Assembly (NCBI RefSeq): GCF_003014555.1
Contig: NZ_PYGE01000001.1
Location: 372,001 to 436,000 of the forward strand
DNA length: 64,000 bases
DNA from: Haloactinopolyspora alba
GTDB taxonomy: Bacteria; Actinomycetota; Actinomycetes; Jiangellales; Jiangellaceae
Direction: 5' to 3'
Part shown: positions 18,679-27,860 of the stretch, one piece after another
Layout: every line of letters starts with the position of its first letter
Numbering within the stretch: position 1 is the stretch's first letter
The notes under the pieces: model-generated
The model's input: only the letters and a program-made list of their open reading frames with translations
Databases searched by the model: none
What the model was told of the DNA's origin: nothing
Made by a program: the position numbers and the translations under genes

Positions 18679-19859
18679 GACGCAGCTCCCGGCTCCGCGG
18701 TCTCGAGCGGGAACCGTGCCCGCACCAGGAACCCGTCGGGCTCGGGCGCGGTCTCGAGCGTGCCGTCGTACAGTGCCACCCGCTCAGCCATACCACGCAG
18801 CCCTTGCCCCGGAACGGGACTCTCCCGGCGCGCCCGGCCCTGGTCCTTGATCCGTATCACGAGCTCGTCGGCGCGGTAACCGATGGTCAGCTGCGCCCGT
18901 GCCCCGCCGGCGTGTTTGACGACGTTGGTCAGCGCCTCCTGCACGACCCGGTACGCGGCGAGGTCGAGCCCTGGCGGGAGCGGCCGCGGCGCGCCGTCGG
19001 TCTCGACGGTCACGACGACACCCGCGTCCGCGGCGGCGGCCACCAGGCCGGCCACGTCGTCCAGCCCTGGCTGCGGACCGGGCCGCGGTCCCGCCGGGTC
19101 CGGATCGCGCAGCACCGTGAGCATCCGCCGCATCTCGGACAGCGCTTCGCGCCCGGTGCGCTCGATGGCCGACAGCGACTCGCCGGCCTTGGCCGGCCGC
19201 GACTCGATCAGATGCGCACCGACGCCGGCCTGGACGGTGATCACGCTCATGGCGTGCGCGATGACGTCGTGCAGCTCGCGTGCGATCCGGGCGCGCTCGT
19301 CGGCCACCGCGCGGTCGGCGAGCTGGTGCTGGGCGGCACGGAGCTCGGCCGTCGTGGCCTCGAGCTCCGTCGCGTACGCCCGGCGCTCGGCGATCACCAC
19401 TCCGAGCGCCCACACGACGACGAAGACGAGCGCGACGTAACTGAGGTCCAGGGCGTCGGTGTCCCACAGGCCGGCGAACACCGCTCCCATCATCCATGCC
19501 GGAACGGCCAGCGCGACGGCGCGCAGCCACAGCGGCCGCGCCCACGCACCGACCATGAACAGCGCGACCAGGGTCGGCAGCGACTGCAGGACGTGTCCGT
19601 CGCGCCCCATGTCGCCTCCGCCGGCCAGCCACAGCGGATAGACGACGCCGAAGGCCAGCGTGACCACCAGGGGGTTCCACCGCAGCGCCAGCAGCGGGAC
19701 CGTGTTCGCCAGGATCAGCGCGGTCGCGGTGATCGGGGCGGCCCCGTCGAGGTCGCCGCTCCACCACGCCGACAACGCGAACACCACCGTGAGGACGGCG
19801 GTGAGCGTGGCGACGAACCACCTCGAGTACCACACCGGACCCGCGTCGTGGCCGTCCAT
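18675..19859 (-). CDS. DesK/NarX-type sensor histidine kinase
   Basis: 394 residues. Four to five N-terminal membrane helices (about 13-33, 45-60, 63-80, 93-130, 138-156) with almost no extracellular domain suggest an intramembrane-sensing kinase. A HisKA_3 dimerisation domain with phospho-acceptor His197 (ARELHDVIAHAMSVITVQAG) and an HATPase domain (VVQEALTNVVKHAGGA; GQGLRGMAERVALYDG) follow. With the partner regulator and an ABC exporter in one operon, it resembles cell-envelope or antibiotic stress modules. Confidence 0.93.
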   Translation of the reverse strand: MDGHDAGPVWYSRWFVATLTAVLTVVFALSAWWSGDLDGAAPITATALILANTVPLLALRWNPLVVTLAFGVVYPLWLAGGGDMGRDGHVLQSLPTLVALFMVGAWARPLWLRAVALAVPAWMMGAVFAGLWDTDALDLSYVALVFVVVWALGVVIAERRAYATELEATTAELRAAQHQLADRAVADERARIARELHDVIAHAMSVITVQAGVGAHLIESRPAKAGESLSAIERTGREALSEMRRMLTVLRDPDPAGPRPGPQPGLDDVAGLVAAAADAGVVVTVETDGAPRPLPPGLDLAAYRVVQEALTNVVKHAGGARAQLTIGYRADELVIRIKDQGRARRESPVPGQGLRGMAERVALYDGTLETAPEPDGFLVRARFPLETAEPGAAS

Positions 19860-20001
19860 GACGGTCCTACCCGCGCCCCAGGGCTCCGACTACGTGCTGC
19901 TCCACGCTGCCGATCGTACCGATGCGATTCTCTGCGCCGGGAGCAGCCGCACGGGCCACGATGTGGAGTTACTGCAACCGCGATGTGGGTCTGCTGGTGC
20001 T

Positions 20002-22350
20002 TCAGCGCCAATGACCCGGCATCGCCGGCGCGTCCAGACGGTGCACCTCGGCGCGCACCGGCTGCGTGCCGGACGCGTGCGCCTCGCCGGCCACGACGGT
20101 CACAGTGGTGACGGTCCCGTCGAAACCGGTCAGCTCGGTCCGCACGTCACCGGCGCCGGCCACGTGCAGCGTCCACGCCCGCCCGACCAGGTCGTCGGTT
20201 CGCCGGACGTCCGCGTCGACGTCGACCCGCGGGATCACCGCACCGGCGCGGACGAGGACGGGCATCCGCTCCAGCGCGACGTCGACCGTGTGGAAGCCCG
20301 GCCCGGTCCACGCGTCGCCGGTCAGCAGATCCACCCACCGTCCGTCCGGGACGTAGAACCGCCTGCGGACCGGCCCCGGGCCGTCGTCGAAGACCGGCAC
20401 CACCAGGAGGTCGGCGCCGAGCAGGAACTCGTCGTCCAGGCCCGGGCACACCGGGTCGTCGGGAAACTCCAGCGCCAACGGCCGCAGCATCGGCAGACCA
20501 CGCGCGGCGGACTCCGTCGCGCTGTTCCACAGGTACGGCAGCAACGAGTACCGCAACCGGACCCAGTCCCGCGCGATCGACAGGGCACGCTCCCCGAACT
20601 CCCAGGGCTCGCGTGGGCGGAGCCCGTGCGCACGCATCAGCGGCGAGAGCGCGCCCAGCTGGGTCCAGCGCACGTACAGCTCCGGGGTCAGCTCCGGGCC
20701 GTAGAAGCCGCCGATGTCGTGGCTCCAGAACCCGGGAGCGCTCAGCGCGTAGGACAGCCCGCCCCGCACCGTGGCCTGCATCCCCGCCACAGTGGACTCG
20801 GCGTCGCCCGCCCACTGACCCGGGTAGCGGTGCGACCCGGCCCACCCGCTGCGCCCCCAGACCAGCGGGTTGCGCCCGGTGCGGCTGCCGATCCGCTCGC
20901 TGACGGCGGCGTTGTACCGCAGCGGGTAGAGGTTGTGCGCGTGGTTGGCCGGGGTGCCGTCGGCCGGGGCGACGTCGTCGGGCAGTCCTTCGCCGAAGTC
21001 GGTCTTGAACACCGCGACGCCGTCGTCGAGGAACTCGTCATGCATCCGCTGCCACCACACCCGCGCGTCGGCGTTCGTGAAGTCGACGAGGGCGCGGTGC
21101 CGTCCGTCCGGCGTCGGCGTGCCGGCGACGTGCGCGACGCCGCCGTCCGCCCGGGTGACCAGGTATCCGTGCTCTTCGGCCTCCCGGTACCGCGGCGACA
21201 CCGGGTCCAGGTAGGGAACCTCCCAGACCGACAGCCGGCAGCCGAGGTCCTCCAGGGCCGTCACCAGCTCGCGCCGCTCACCGAACCGGTCGGTGTTCCA
21301 CACGAAGTCGGTGTTCAACCGGTCGACCACCAGCCAGTCCGGGTCCAGGTGCAGCACGTCGCACGGCACCCGGTGTTCGCGCATCCCGCGGGCGACGGCC
21401 TCCATCTCCTGCCGGGAGTGGTAGCGGCACCGGCCCATCCAGTACCCGAACGCCCACAGCGGCGGTACCGGAGCCCGGCCCGTCAACCCGGTGTAGGCGG
21501 CCAGCCGGTCCTTCGGATCGGGCCCTGCCAGCACGTACAGGTCGATCGCCTCGTCCGCGACGCGCAGGCTCAGCACCGACGGGCGCACGTGGCCGACGTC
21601 GGCGTTGACCTCGGCGCCGGTGTTGAACAGTCCGGTGTAACCGGCCGTGGAGTGCCACACCGGCACCGGCTTGTAGGCCATCCCGGTTCCGGTGCCGAGC
21701 GCGTCGTCGACCCGGAGACGCAGCTGCTGGCCGTTCTTGACCAGCCGGCCGAACTGCTCACCGAACCCCAGCACGTCCTCGTCGGTGTCCAGCTCCAGCT
21801 GCAGCGTCGTCGTACCCGGCTCGGCCAGCACCGGCGGCGCCATCGGGAACCCCGCGACCTGGCGCAGCCGCTCGGCGGTGCGCAGCACCGTCCGCCCGGC
21901 ACCGTCCAGCACGCGCACCGCGAACGGGGAGCGCCGCACGCGGACCCGGATGTCCGCACCCGCGACGGTCACCCAGGTGTCGTCGTCGGTCAGCTCGGGT
22001 TCGACACCACCGGGCCGCGTCACGATGCCGAGCCAGCTCGCGTCCTCGTGGTGCACCCGGGCCCGCGGCCGCGCGATCACGATCCGCGCCACGTCCGGCG
22101 CCGCGAGAGAGACGGCGACCTCGAACCGCTCGGGGGTGACCCCGGGCAGCTCCAGGTGCGCCGGCAGGTTGGGCATGGTGACCTCCACGCCCTGGTCGGT
22201 CAGCGCCTCCCCGGTGAGCCACCCGGGCGTCCCGGGCAGCTCCACGGCGGGCAGCGCCGCCACCCCGAACCGCACGACATCGCCCACCAGGGTCACGTCG
22301 GTCACGTGCCGCAGCACGTACGCGCCGCCGTCTCCGGCCGGTCCGTTCAT
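20002..22350 (-). CDS. GH31 family alpha-glycosidase, YicI (alpha-xylosidase)-like
   Basis: 782 residues from ATG 22350, which overlaps the permease stop (ATGA). The N-terminal beta-sandwich has EDVLGFGEQFGRLVKNGQ. The catalytic barrel has nucleophile Asp451 in FKTDFGEG and acid/base Asp516 in GQWAGDAEST. The FGYWMGR and HLDPDWL stretches are close to E. coli YicI, an alpha-xylosidase. There is no signal peptide, so the enzyme acts inside on imported oligosaccharide. The sulfonate-binding Arg-x-x-Trp of sulfoquinovosidase YihQ is not seen (the aligned stretch is DFVW), so that activity is not supported by residues. It is the last gene of the sugar operon at 20.0-28.8 kb. Confidence 0.93.
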   Translation of the reverse strand: MNGPAGDGGAYVLRHVTDVTLVGDVVRFGVAALPAVELPGTPGWLTGEALTDQGVEVTMPNLPAHLELPGVTPERFEVAVSLAAPDVARIVIARPRARVHHEDASWLGIVTRPGGVEPELTDDDTWVTVAGADIRVRVRRSPFAVRVLDGAGRTVLRTAERLRQVAGFPMAPPVLAEPGTTTLQLELDTDEDVLGFGEQFGRLVKNGQQLRLRVDDALGTGTGMAYKPVPVWHSTAGYTGLFNTGAEVNADVGHVRPSVLSLRVADEAIDLYVLAGPDPKDRLAAYTGLTGRAPVPPLWAFGYWMGRCRYHSRQEMEAVARGMREHRVPCDVLHLDPDWLVVDRLNTDFVWNTDRFGERRELVTALEDLGCRLSVWEVPYLDPVSPRYREAEEHGYLVTRADGGVAHVAGTPTPDGRHRALVDFTNADARVWWQRMHDEFLDDGVAVFKTDFGEGLPDDVAPADGTPANHAHNLYPLRYNAAVSERIGSRTGRNPLVWGRSGWAGSHRYPGQWAGDAESTVAGMQATVRGGLSYALSAPGFWSHDIGGFYGPELTPELYVRWTQLGALSPLMRAHGLRPREPWEFGERALSIARDWVRLRYSLLPYLWNSATESAARGLPMLRPLALEFPDDPVCPGLDDEFLLGADLLVVPVFDDGPGPVRRRFYVPDGRWVDLLTGDAWTGPGFHTVDVALERMPVLVRAGAVIPRVDVDADVRRTDDLVGRAWTLHVAGAGDVRTELTGFDGTVTTVTVVAGEAHASGTQPVRAEVHRLDAPAMPGHWR

Positions 22351-23162
22351 CCCTTGACCGCTCCGGCGGTGATGCCCGCCACGAAGTAGCGCTGCAGCAG
22401 CACGTACGTGATCGCCATCGGCAGCGAGGCGATGACGACGCCGGTGAACAGCAGCGGATAGTCGGTGAGGAACTGCCCCTGGAAGTCCAGCAGCGCCAGC
22501 GGAATCGTCTTCTTGCTGTCCGAGCTGATGAACAGCAGCGGATAGAGCAGGTCGTTCCACTGGATGACGAACAGGAAGATGGCCGTGGCCGCCAGCGACG
22601 GCTTCGACATCGGCAGCACGATCGACCAGTACGTGCGCAGTGGTCCGGCGCCGTCCAGGGAGCTCGCCTCGTAGGCCTCCCGCGGCAGCGTCTTCATGAA
22701 TCCGCCCAGGATGAACACCGCGACCGGCAGGCCGACGACCACGTTGATGATCACCAGCCCGATCCGGCTGTCCAGCAGTCCCAGCTGGTTGAACAGGGCG
22801 TACTGCGGAATCATGTTGGCCTGCGCGGGCACCGTCATGCCGAGCACCAGGAACCCGAAGATCAGCCAGCCGGGCCAGCCGGGGATCCGCGCGGTCGCGT
22901 AGGCGGCCAGGCTGCCGATGAACAGCGTCAGAGCCACCGAGCTGCAGGTCACCAGCACGCTGTTCAGGAAGGCCTGGGACAGGTTCTGCTCGTTGAGCAC
23001 GGTGTCGTAGTTGTCGAACGAGATCGACGACGGCAGCCCGAACGGTGAGTCGAACAGCTCGGGTGTCGTCTTGAACGACCCGAAGAACACGACGGCGAGC
23101 GGCACGAGGATGATGACGGCATAGATCGTCAGCACGACGCCGCGGGTGAGGTTGAACCGCAT
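22347..23162 (-). CDS. Carbohydrate ABC transporter permease (MalG type)
   Basis: 271 residues, six membrane helices. The ATPase-contact EAA loop appears as EAYEASSLDGAGPLRTYWSIVLPMSKP. The C-terminus LLQRYFVAGITAGAVKG is characteristic of sugar permeases of the CUT1 family. It works with the MalF-type permease upstream and the binding protein at 24.2-25.5 kb. No ATPase gene lies in this operon, so a shared MsmK/UgpC-type ATPase must serve it. Confidence 0.93.
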   Translation of the reverse strand: MRFNLTRGVVLTIYAVIILVPLAVVFFGSFKTTPELFDSPFGLPSSISFDNYDTVLNEQNLSQAFLNSVLVTCSSVALTLFIGSLAAYATARIPGWPGWLIFGFLVLGMTVPAQANMIPQYALFNQLGLLDSRIGLVIINVVVGLPVAVFILGGFMKTLPREAYEASSLDGAGPLRTYWSIVLPMSKPSLAATAIFLFVIQWNDLLYPLLFISSDSKKTIPLALLDFQGQFLTDYPLLFTGVVIASLPMAITYVLLQRYFVAGITAGAVKG

Positions 23163-23174
23163 CAGCCGACCTCC

Positions 23175-24140
23175 TCAGACGTCCTTCTGGGTGAACTTCA
23201 GGATCCGGCGTTGTGCCAGGACGACCGCCGCGATGAACGCCATGAAGATCAGCGACTCGGCCGCGGCGTAGCCGAACTCGGAGTTGGCGAAGCCGGTGTA
23301 GATCCGGGTGGAGAGGATGTCCATGCTGTACCGCGGCGGGTTCCCGCTCAGGCCGAGGATGAGGTCGAAGGCCTTGAACGACTGGATCGTGGTGTAGGCC
23401 ACGACGATGGCCGTCGCCGGGGCGATCATCGGCCAGGTGATCGCGGTGAACTGCTTCCACTTGCCGGCGCCGTCGATCTCGGCGACCTCGTACAGCTCGG
23501 CGGGCACCGACTGCAGCCCGGCGATGAAGATCACCATCATCTGGCCGGCGTGGAACCAGATCTGGGTGATCGCCACCCAGTAGATCGCCGCCGTGTCGTT
23601 ACCCAGGTACGACGAGGTGAACTGTTCGAGCCCGACGAACTCGAGCACGCGGTTCGCCAGGCCGAAGTTCGGGTCGTAGATGAACTTCCAGGTGTAGGCG
23701 ACCGACACCGACGACAGCACGGTCGGGAAGAAGAACAGCCCACGCAGCAGCGTCGACGCGGTCGTGTTCTTCACCAGGAAGATCGCCAGGCCCAGCGCGA
23801 AGATCGTCTGGAAGACCACGACGACGAGCATGAACTTCAGGTTGTTCGTCAGCGCGTTCATGAACAGGTCGTCGCCGGTCAGGATCCGTTCGAAGTTGCC
23901 GAGCCCGACGTTGTCGTAGTCCGCGCTGAACCCGTCCCAGTTGGTTCCCGAGTACTGCACGGCCTGCAGCGTCGGCATGGCGAAGAACACGACGTAGATC
24001 GCCAGTGCCGGCAACGGGAACAGGTACAGGGCCGGGTGGACGCGGCCCGCGCGGCGACGTCCACGGCGCCCGCTCGTCCGGCCGTGGCCGGGCGAGCGGG
24101 CGGACTCCGTGGACCACTCCGGCTCGGTGGTGGTTGGCAC
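23175..24140 (-). CDS. Carbohydrate ABC transporter permease (MalF type)
   Basis: 321 residues. A basic N-terminal tail of about 45 residues precedes six helices. The EAA loop is ELYEVAEIDGAGKWKQFTAITWPMIAP. It is a CUT1-family inner-membrane subunit that pairs with the MalG-type protein 12 bp downstream. Confidence 0.92.
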   Translation of the reverse strand: MPTTTEPEWSTESARSPGHGRTSGRRGRRRAGRVHPALYLFPLPALAIYVVFFAMPTLQAVQYSGTNWDGFSADYDNVGLGNFERILTGDDLFMNALTNNLKFMLVVVVFQTIFALGLAIFLVKNTTASTLLRGLFFFPTVLSSVSVAYTWKFIYDPNFGLANRVLEFVGLEQFTSSYLGNDTAAIYWVAITQIWFHAGQMMVIFIAGLQSVPAELYEVAEIDGAGKWKQFTAITWPMIAPATAIVVAYTTIQSFKAFDLILGLSGNPPRYSMDILSTRIYTGFANSEFGYAAAESLIFMAFIAAVVLAQRRILKFTQKDV

Positions 24141-24169
24141 GCGAACTCCTCGTGTCCGTGCGAGGGGGG

Positions 24170-25489
24170 TCAGCTGCCGATGCGCTGGTCGATGATCCCC
24201 TGCGCCTTCTCCGCCGCCTGCTCCGGCGAGTCACCGCCGACGACGTCGATGCAGGCCTGCTCGGCGGCGTTGCGGATGTCCAGGTCGGTGAACTGGAACC
24301 GGGGAGCCAGCAACGTCTCCTTGCTCAGCCAGTCCGAGGTCGCGGCCAGATCCTCGTTGTCGTAGGTGACGTCGGCCACGGTCAGGTGCTGAACCGTGCC
24401 GTTGGCGTAGGTGCTGGCCGCTTCGGTCTCGCTGAGGAAACGCAGCAGCTCCAGAGCGCCGGCCTGGTTGTCGGACGCGGTGTTCACCCCGAGGATGAAC
24501 GTCGCGTTGCGGATCCCCACGTACTTACGCTCGTCGGCCGAGACGGTGACCGGCGGCGCCATCCCCACCGGGAACTGCGCGCCGAGTTCACGCACGGCGG
24601 TGATGTGGAACGAGCCGGTCACCAGCAGCGCCGCATCCCCCTGCGCGAACAGCTGCTGGGCCGGCTCGACGGCGGTGCCGGTGGCGTTCGGCTGGAAGTA
24701 CGGACGCAGTTCGGCGTACTGCGCGAGGGTGGTGAGGAACCAGTCGTCGGTGCACGCGTACTCGCCGGACTCGATCTTCGCGCACATGTCGTCCGACGGC
24801 GCGTTGTTCATGACCATGCAGTTGAACAGGTGACCGGCGTTGCCGATCTCGCCGCCGGGCCACGCCATCGGCACCAGGCCCGCGGCCACCACGTCCTCGC
24901 ACATGGCCAGGAACGAGTCCCAGTCCGGCGGCGGCTCGGTGACGCCGACGGACTCGAGGATGTCGAGGTTGGACACCGGCTGGTTGAACACGAGCTGGTA
25001 CGGCAGGCCGTACTGGGTGCCGTCGCTCTGGCCGACGTCGATGAGCGCGGGGTCGTAGCGCTCGACCACGTCGGTGCCGGACAGGTCCGCGTAGAGCCCG
25101 GCATCGACCATGTCGACGAACTGGGCGCCCCGGAACGCGACGAACAGGTCGCCGACGTTTCCGCTGCGGATGCGCTGCAGCGCGTTGGACTGGTAGTCGT
25201 TCGACGGGGAGATGTCCTGCGACACGCTCGCGTCCGGGTACTCCTCGCTGAACCGGGCGAACATCTTCTCGAGCACCGCCTGATCCTCGGCGCGCCAGTG
25301 CGCGAAGGAGATCTCACCCTCGACCGGACCGTCGGTGGGTAGCGCCTCGCCGCCTCCGCCGCCTTGGTCGCCCCCTCCGCCCGATCCCGGGCCGGCGCAG
25401 GCGGCCGGTACGGCCACGAGCCCGCTCGCGGCGAACATCTGCAGGATTCGGCGTCGGGTGTACATGGTGCCGTGGGACTTCTGGTTCAT
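24170..25489 (-). CDS. Extracellular sugar-binding lipoprotein of ABC importer
   Basis: 439 residues from ATG 25489, which follows AAGGAG with good spacing. A twin-arginine-like leader (TRRRILQMFAASG) ends at Cys31, the probable lipid-attachment site, followed by a Gly-rich linker. The body (ISFAHWRAEDQAVLEKMFARFSEEYPDASV and the C-terminal LLRFLSETEAAS) fits bacterial solute-binding protein family 1. Ligand unknown; the context suggests a glycoside hydrolysed by the GH31 enzyme in the same operon. Confidence 0.92.
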   Translation of the reverse strand: MNQKSHGTMYTRRRILQMFAASGLVAVPAACAGPGSGGGGDQGGGGGEALPTDGPVEGEISFAHWRAEDQAVLEKMFARFSEEYPDASVSQDISPSNDYQSNALQRIRSGNVGDLFVAFRGAQFVDMVDAGLYADLSGTDVVERYDPALIDVGQSDGTQYGLPYQLVFNQPVSNLDILESVGVTEPPPDWDSFLAMCEDVVAAGLVPMAWPGGEIGNAGHLFNCMVMNNAPSDDMCAKIESGEYACTDDWFLTTLAQYAELRPYFQPNATGTAVEPAQQLFAQGDAALLVTGSFHITAVRELGAQFPVGMAPPVTVSADERKYVGIRNATFILGVNTASDNQAGALELLRFLSETEAASTYANGTVQHLTVADVTYDNEDLAATSDWLSKETLLAPRFQFTDLDIRNAAEQACIDVVGGDSPEQAAEKAQGIIDQRIGS

Positions 25490-25524
25490 CGCAGCGCTCC
25501 TTCGCGACAGTGGTGCGCTCTCGC

Positions 25525-26973
25525 TCACCACTCGATGACAGGGATGTCGAGGAGGTCGGCGGCCGCACGTAGCTGCGGGCGGACGTCGGTCCATGCCAGC
25601 ACGGTGTGGTGGGGGAACCCGCCGGTGACGAGACCGTGCACGAACGCGCCGGCGTCGCCGTCCAGGCGGACGTCGGCGGTGTTTCCTTGGAATCGGTTGT
25701 CCGCGGGCAGCGACTCGCCGGAGGCGATCAGCAGCCGCAGGCCGGTGCCGCCGTCGTTGCCGGTGGCGCCGGTGTTTCCGCCGGCGGCCGCCACGTCCTC
25801 CGTCAGCCGTGCCATCACCACCGGCCCGGTGCGCAGTGCGAAGTTGCCCGCGACACCGATCTTCCGGTTGCAGTGCACGGACTGCTCCGCCCGTGCGGGG
25901 TCCGCGGCGAGTTCGGTGGCCGCCGAGCCGCAGTGCCACAGCCGGACGACACCGGCGTCGGCGTCCAGGTCGACGGTGTCGACGAGATAGGTCGTCCCGG
26001 CACCCAGTGCCTGCAGCAGCAGCATCGTGACCGCGCCGTACACGTCCCGCTCGCACTGGGTGGGCACGCCGTCGTCGGCGAGCCGGGACAGTGAGGAGCA
26101 GGGGCACACGCCGAGCTGGGTGGGGAACTCCGGCCAGCACCGTACGGCGACCGCCGACAGTTCCCGTTGCGCCGACACGTCGCGCAGCGCGGAGGTCACG
26201 GCGGCGTGCCTGCGCACCTCACCGGGGTCGATCGCCGACAGCCCCGGCCGATCGGCGCTGACCGCGGCGAACTCCTCCTGCTGCGCCGACGGCGACACGT
26301 CGCGTACCCGCTCGAACGCCTCGTCGATGCCGATGGCGTCGACACCGAGCCCGAACAGCTCCTCGAGCAGCTGCGGGTCGTACTCACAGGGGGTGAAGCC
26401 GGGAGGTGCGTCACCGACAGCGCCGATCGTCCGGCCGCGCAGCCGGTCCAGCGCCTCCCGCGCGTGGGCCTCGTCGCCGCGTTCCCGCGACACCGTGGGC
26501 AGTTCGGGAGCGGGCGGCAGCTCGCCGTCCAGCGCTGCCGCCAGCGCGGTGCGCACCCCGTCCTCGTGCGGGTCGCCGTAGAGCAGGCGCACCTGCCCAC
26601 CCGATCGCACCAGCGCGTGCCCGTACAGGTTCGCCCCGCACAGCGAGTTCAGCCACAGCCGGTCACCCACCTCGCCCGGCTCGCGGAACGCCCACAGCAG
26701 GACCGGGCGGCCGAGGTCGCCGTAGAGCCGCAGGGCGGGGTTGGCGTCGGAGAAGGACGCACACACGTTGACGACCAGGTCGGCCGAGCCGTCGACGTAC
26801 TCCGCGGCCTTCTCCGCGTCGTCCGGCGTGAGCACGAGCTGCTCGGGGCCGGTGACCTCGGCTCCGAGTTCGGCCACCAGCTCACGGGCGGCCCGGGCCC
26901 GTTGCTCCGCGGCCTCGACGACGAAGGTCGGCCGGGCGGTGGCGATGACGACGACGCGTGTCACGGCGCTCAC
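25525..26973 (-). CDS. L-fucose/L-arabinose isomerase-family protein
   Basis: 482 residues from GTG 26973, overlapping the aldolase stop by 4 nt. The C-terminal half has family landmarks: RCWPEFPTQLGVCPCSSLSRL, a CERDVYGAVTMLLLQALG segment and LWHCGSAATEL, which carry the predicted Glu, Asp and His metal ligands. The enzymes interconvert aldoses and ketoses with a divalent metal. Operon order (kinase, aldolase, isomerase) makes it the first step after hydrolysis. Length is shorter than true FucI (about 590), so the sugar need not be fucose. Members of this broad family have been reported as sulfoquinovose isomerases in some sulfoglycolysis variants (from memory). Confidence 0.85.
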   Translation of the reverse strand: MSAVTRVVVIATARPTFVVEAAEQRARAARELVAELGAEVTGPEQLVLTPDDAEKAAEYVDGSADLVVNVCASFSDANPALRLYGDLGRPVLLWAFREPGEVGDRLWLNSLCGANLYGHALVRSGGQVRLLYGDPHEDGVRTALAAALDGELPPAPELPTVSRERGDEAHAREALDRLRGRTIGAVGDAPPGFTPCEYDPQLLEELFGLGVDAIGIDEAFERVRDVSPSAQQEEFAAVSADRPGLSAIDPGEVRRHAAVTSALRDVSAQRELSAVAVRCWPEFPTQLGVCPCSSLSRLADDGVPTQCERDVYGAVTMLLLQALGAGTTYLVDTVDLDADAGVVRLWHCGSAATELAADPARAEQSVHCNRKIGVAGNFALRTGPVVMARLTEDVAAAGGNTGATGNDGGTGLRLLIASGESLPADNRFQGNTADVRLDGDAGAFVHGLVTGGFPHHTVLAWTDVRPQLRAAADLLDIPVIEW

Positions 26974-27860
26974 CTGCCGACCGTCGAGTCGACGACGTCG
27001 CACAGCGCGCGCAGCCTCGGCACCGCGGACTCGTGCAGGTCCCGCTCGAGGTCCGGCGCTCCGATGCACGACGCCCACACCGCGCGCCCCGCGAGGAAGC
27101 CCGCGGCACCCTCGCGGCAGGCCAGTTCCACCGCCCTCGGGAAGTCGTCCTGCTCGACGCCGCTGGACAGCACCACCCACGGCCCGGCGACCGATTCGGT
27201 GATGCGCGCACACCGACGGCGCACCGAGTCCGGGTCGCCGCGCCCGTGCAGCGGAACCTCCGCCTTGTACAGGTCCGCCCCGAGCGAGCCGAGCTCGGAC
27301 GCGGCGGCGAGCACTCCGTCGTCCCAGTCCCACTCTCCGCCGGACACGGGAGGGCGGGAGACGGGTTCGACGATGCTGATCAGGCCGGCCCGGCGGCACA
27401 TGTCGACGAACTCCTCGACCATCGCGATCCGGTGAGCCGGCGCCCCGTCCGGCCGGTGGAGGATCAGCAGCTTGAGCGCGACCGCGCCCTGCTCCTTCAC
27501 CGCACGAGGGTCGACGTCCCGGTCGATGCTGGTGCGCCCCACCAGCTCACCGTGGTCGGGCTCGAAGTGGTCGGCGGCGGCGATGAGCCCGCACCCGGGC
27601 GCCAACGCGCCCTCGTCGACCACCGGGTCGAGGCCGAACTGCCGATCGACGAGCACGGCCGAGGCGTGCGGGCTGAGGATCCGGGCGGCGGCCACCTTGA
27701 ACCGGGTCAGCTGCGCGTCCGGCACGGGCGCGTCCTGGTGCCCGGCGAACATCGCCCGCAGCGCCTCGCGCTGGTCGACGGCCAGCATGGCGTAGGCGCC
27801 GGACGGACGCCGGAGGGCGGACAGGTCCGGCGTCGTTCCCGCTTCCGGTGCCGTGCTCAT
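26970..27860 (-). CDS. Class I ketose-1-phosphate aldolase, YihT/LacD-like
   Basis: 296 residues. It resembles E. coli YihT (sulfofructose-1-phosphate aldolase) along its whole length: GAYAMLAVDQREALRAMF, LSPHASAVLVDRQFG, IVEPVSRPP, then GADLYKAEVP with the predicted Schiff-base Lys199, and GFLAGRAVWAS with phosphate-binding Arg259. LacD tagatose-bisphosphate aldolases share the fold but differ more in these segments. The reaction expected is cleavage of a ketose 1-phosphate to DHAP and an aldehyde. It overlaps both neighbours by 4 nt. The aldehyde product depends on the unidentified sugar. Confidence 0.88.
   Translation of the reverse strand: MSTAPEAGTTPDLSALRRPSGAYAMLAVDQREALRAMFAGHQDAPVPDAQLTRFKVAAARILSPHASAVLVDRQFGLDPVVDEGALAPGCGLIAAADHFEPDHGELVGRTSIDRDVDPRAVKEQGAVALKLLILHRPDGAPAHRIAMVEEFVDMCRRAGLISIVEPVSRPPVSGGEWDWDDGVLAAASELGSLGADLYKAEVPLHGRGDPDSVRRRCARITESVAGPWVVLSSGVEQDDFPRAVELACREGAAGFLAGRAVWASCIGAPDLERDLHESAVPRLRALCDVVDSTVGR

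Noticed and set aside
20002-22350. GH31 gene as a YihQ-type sulfoquinovosidase
   Set aside because: The sulfonate-recognising Arg-x-x-Trp is not seen at the aligned position and the sequence follows YicI; kept only as a glycosidase with unknown aglycone, although the neighbouring enzymes are YihT/YihV-like.
19660-22389. Very long plus-strand open frame (about 900 codons) opposite the kinase and GH31 genes
   Set aside because: It is antisense to clear GH31 and histidine kinase sequence, has Arg/Gly/Val/His-rich composition with no motifs, and arises from the lack of stops in GC-rich DNA.
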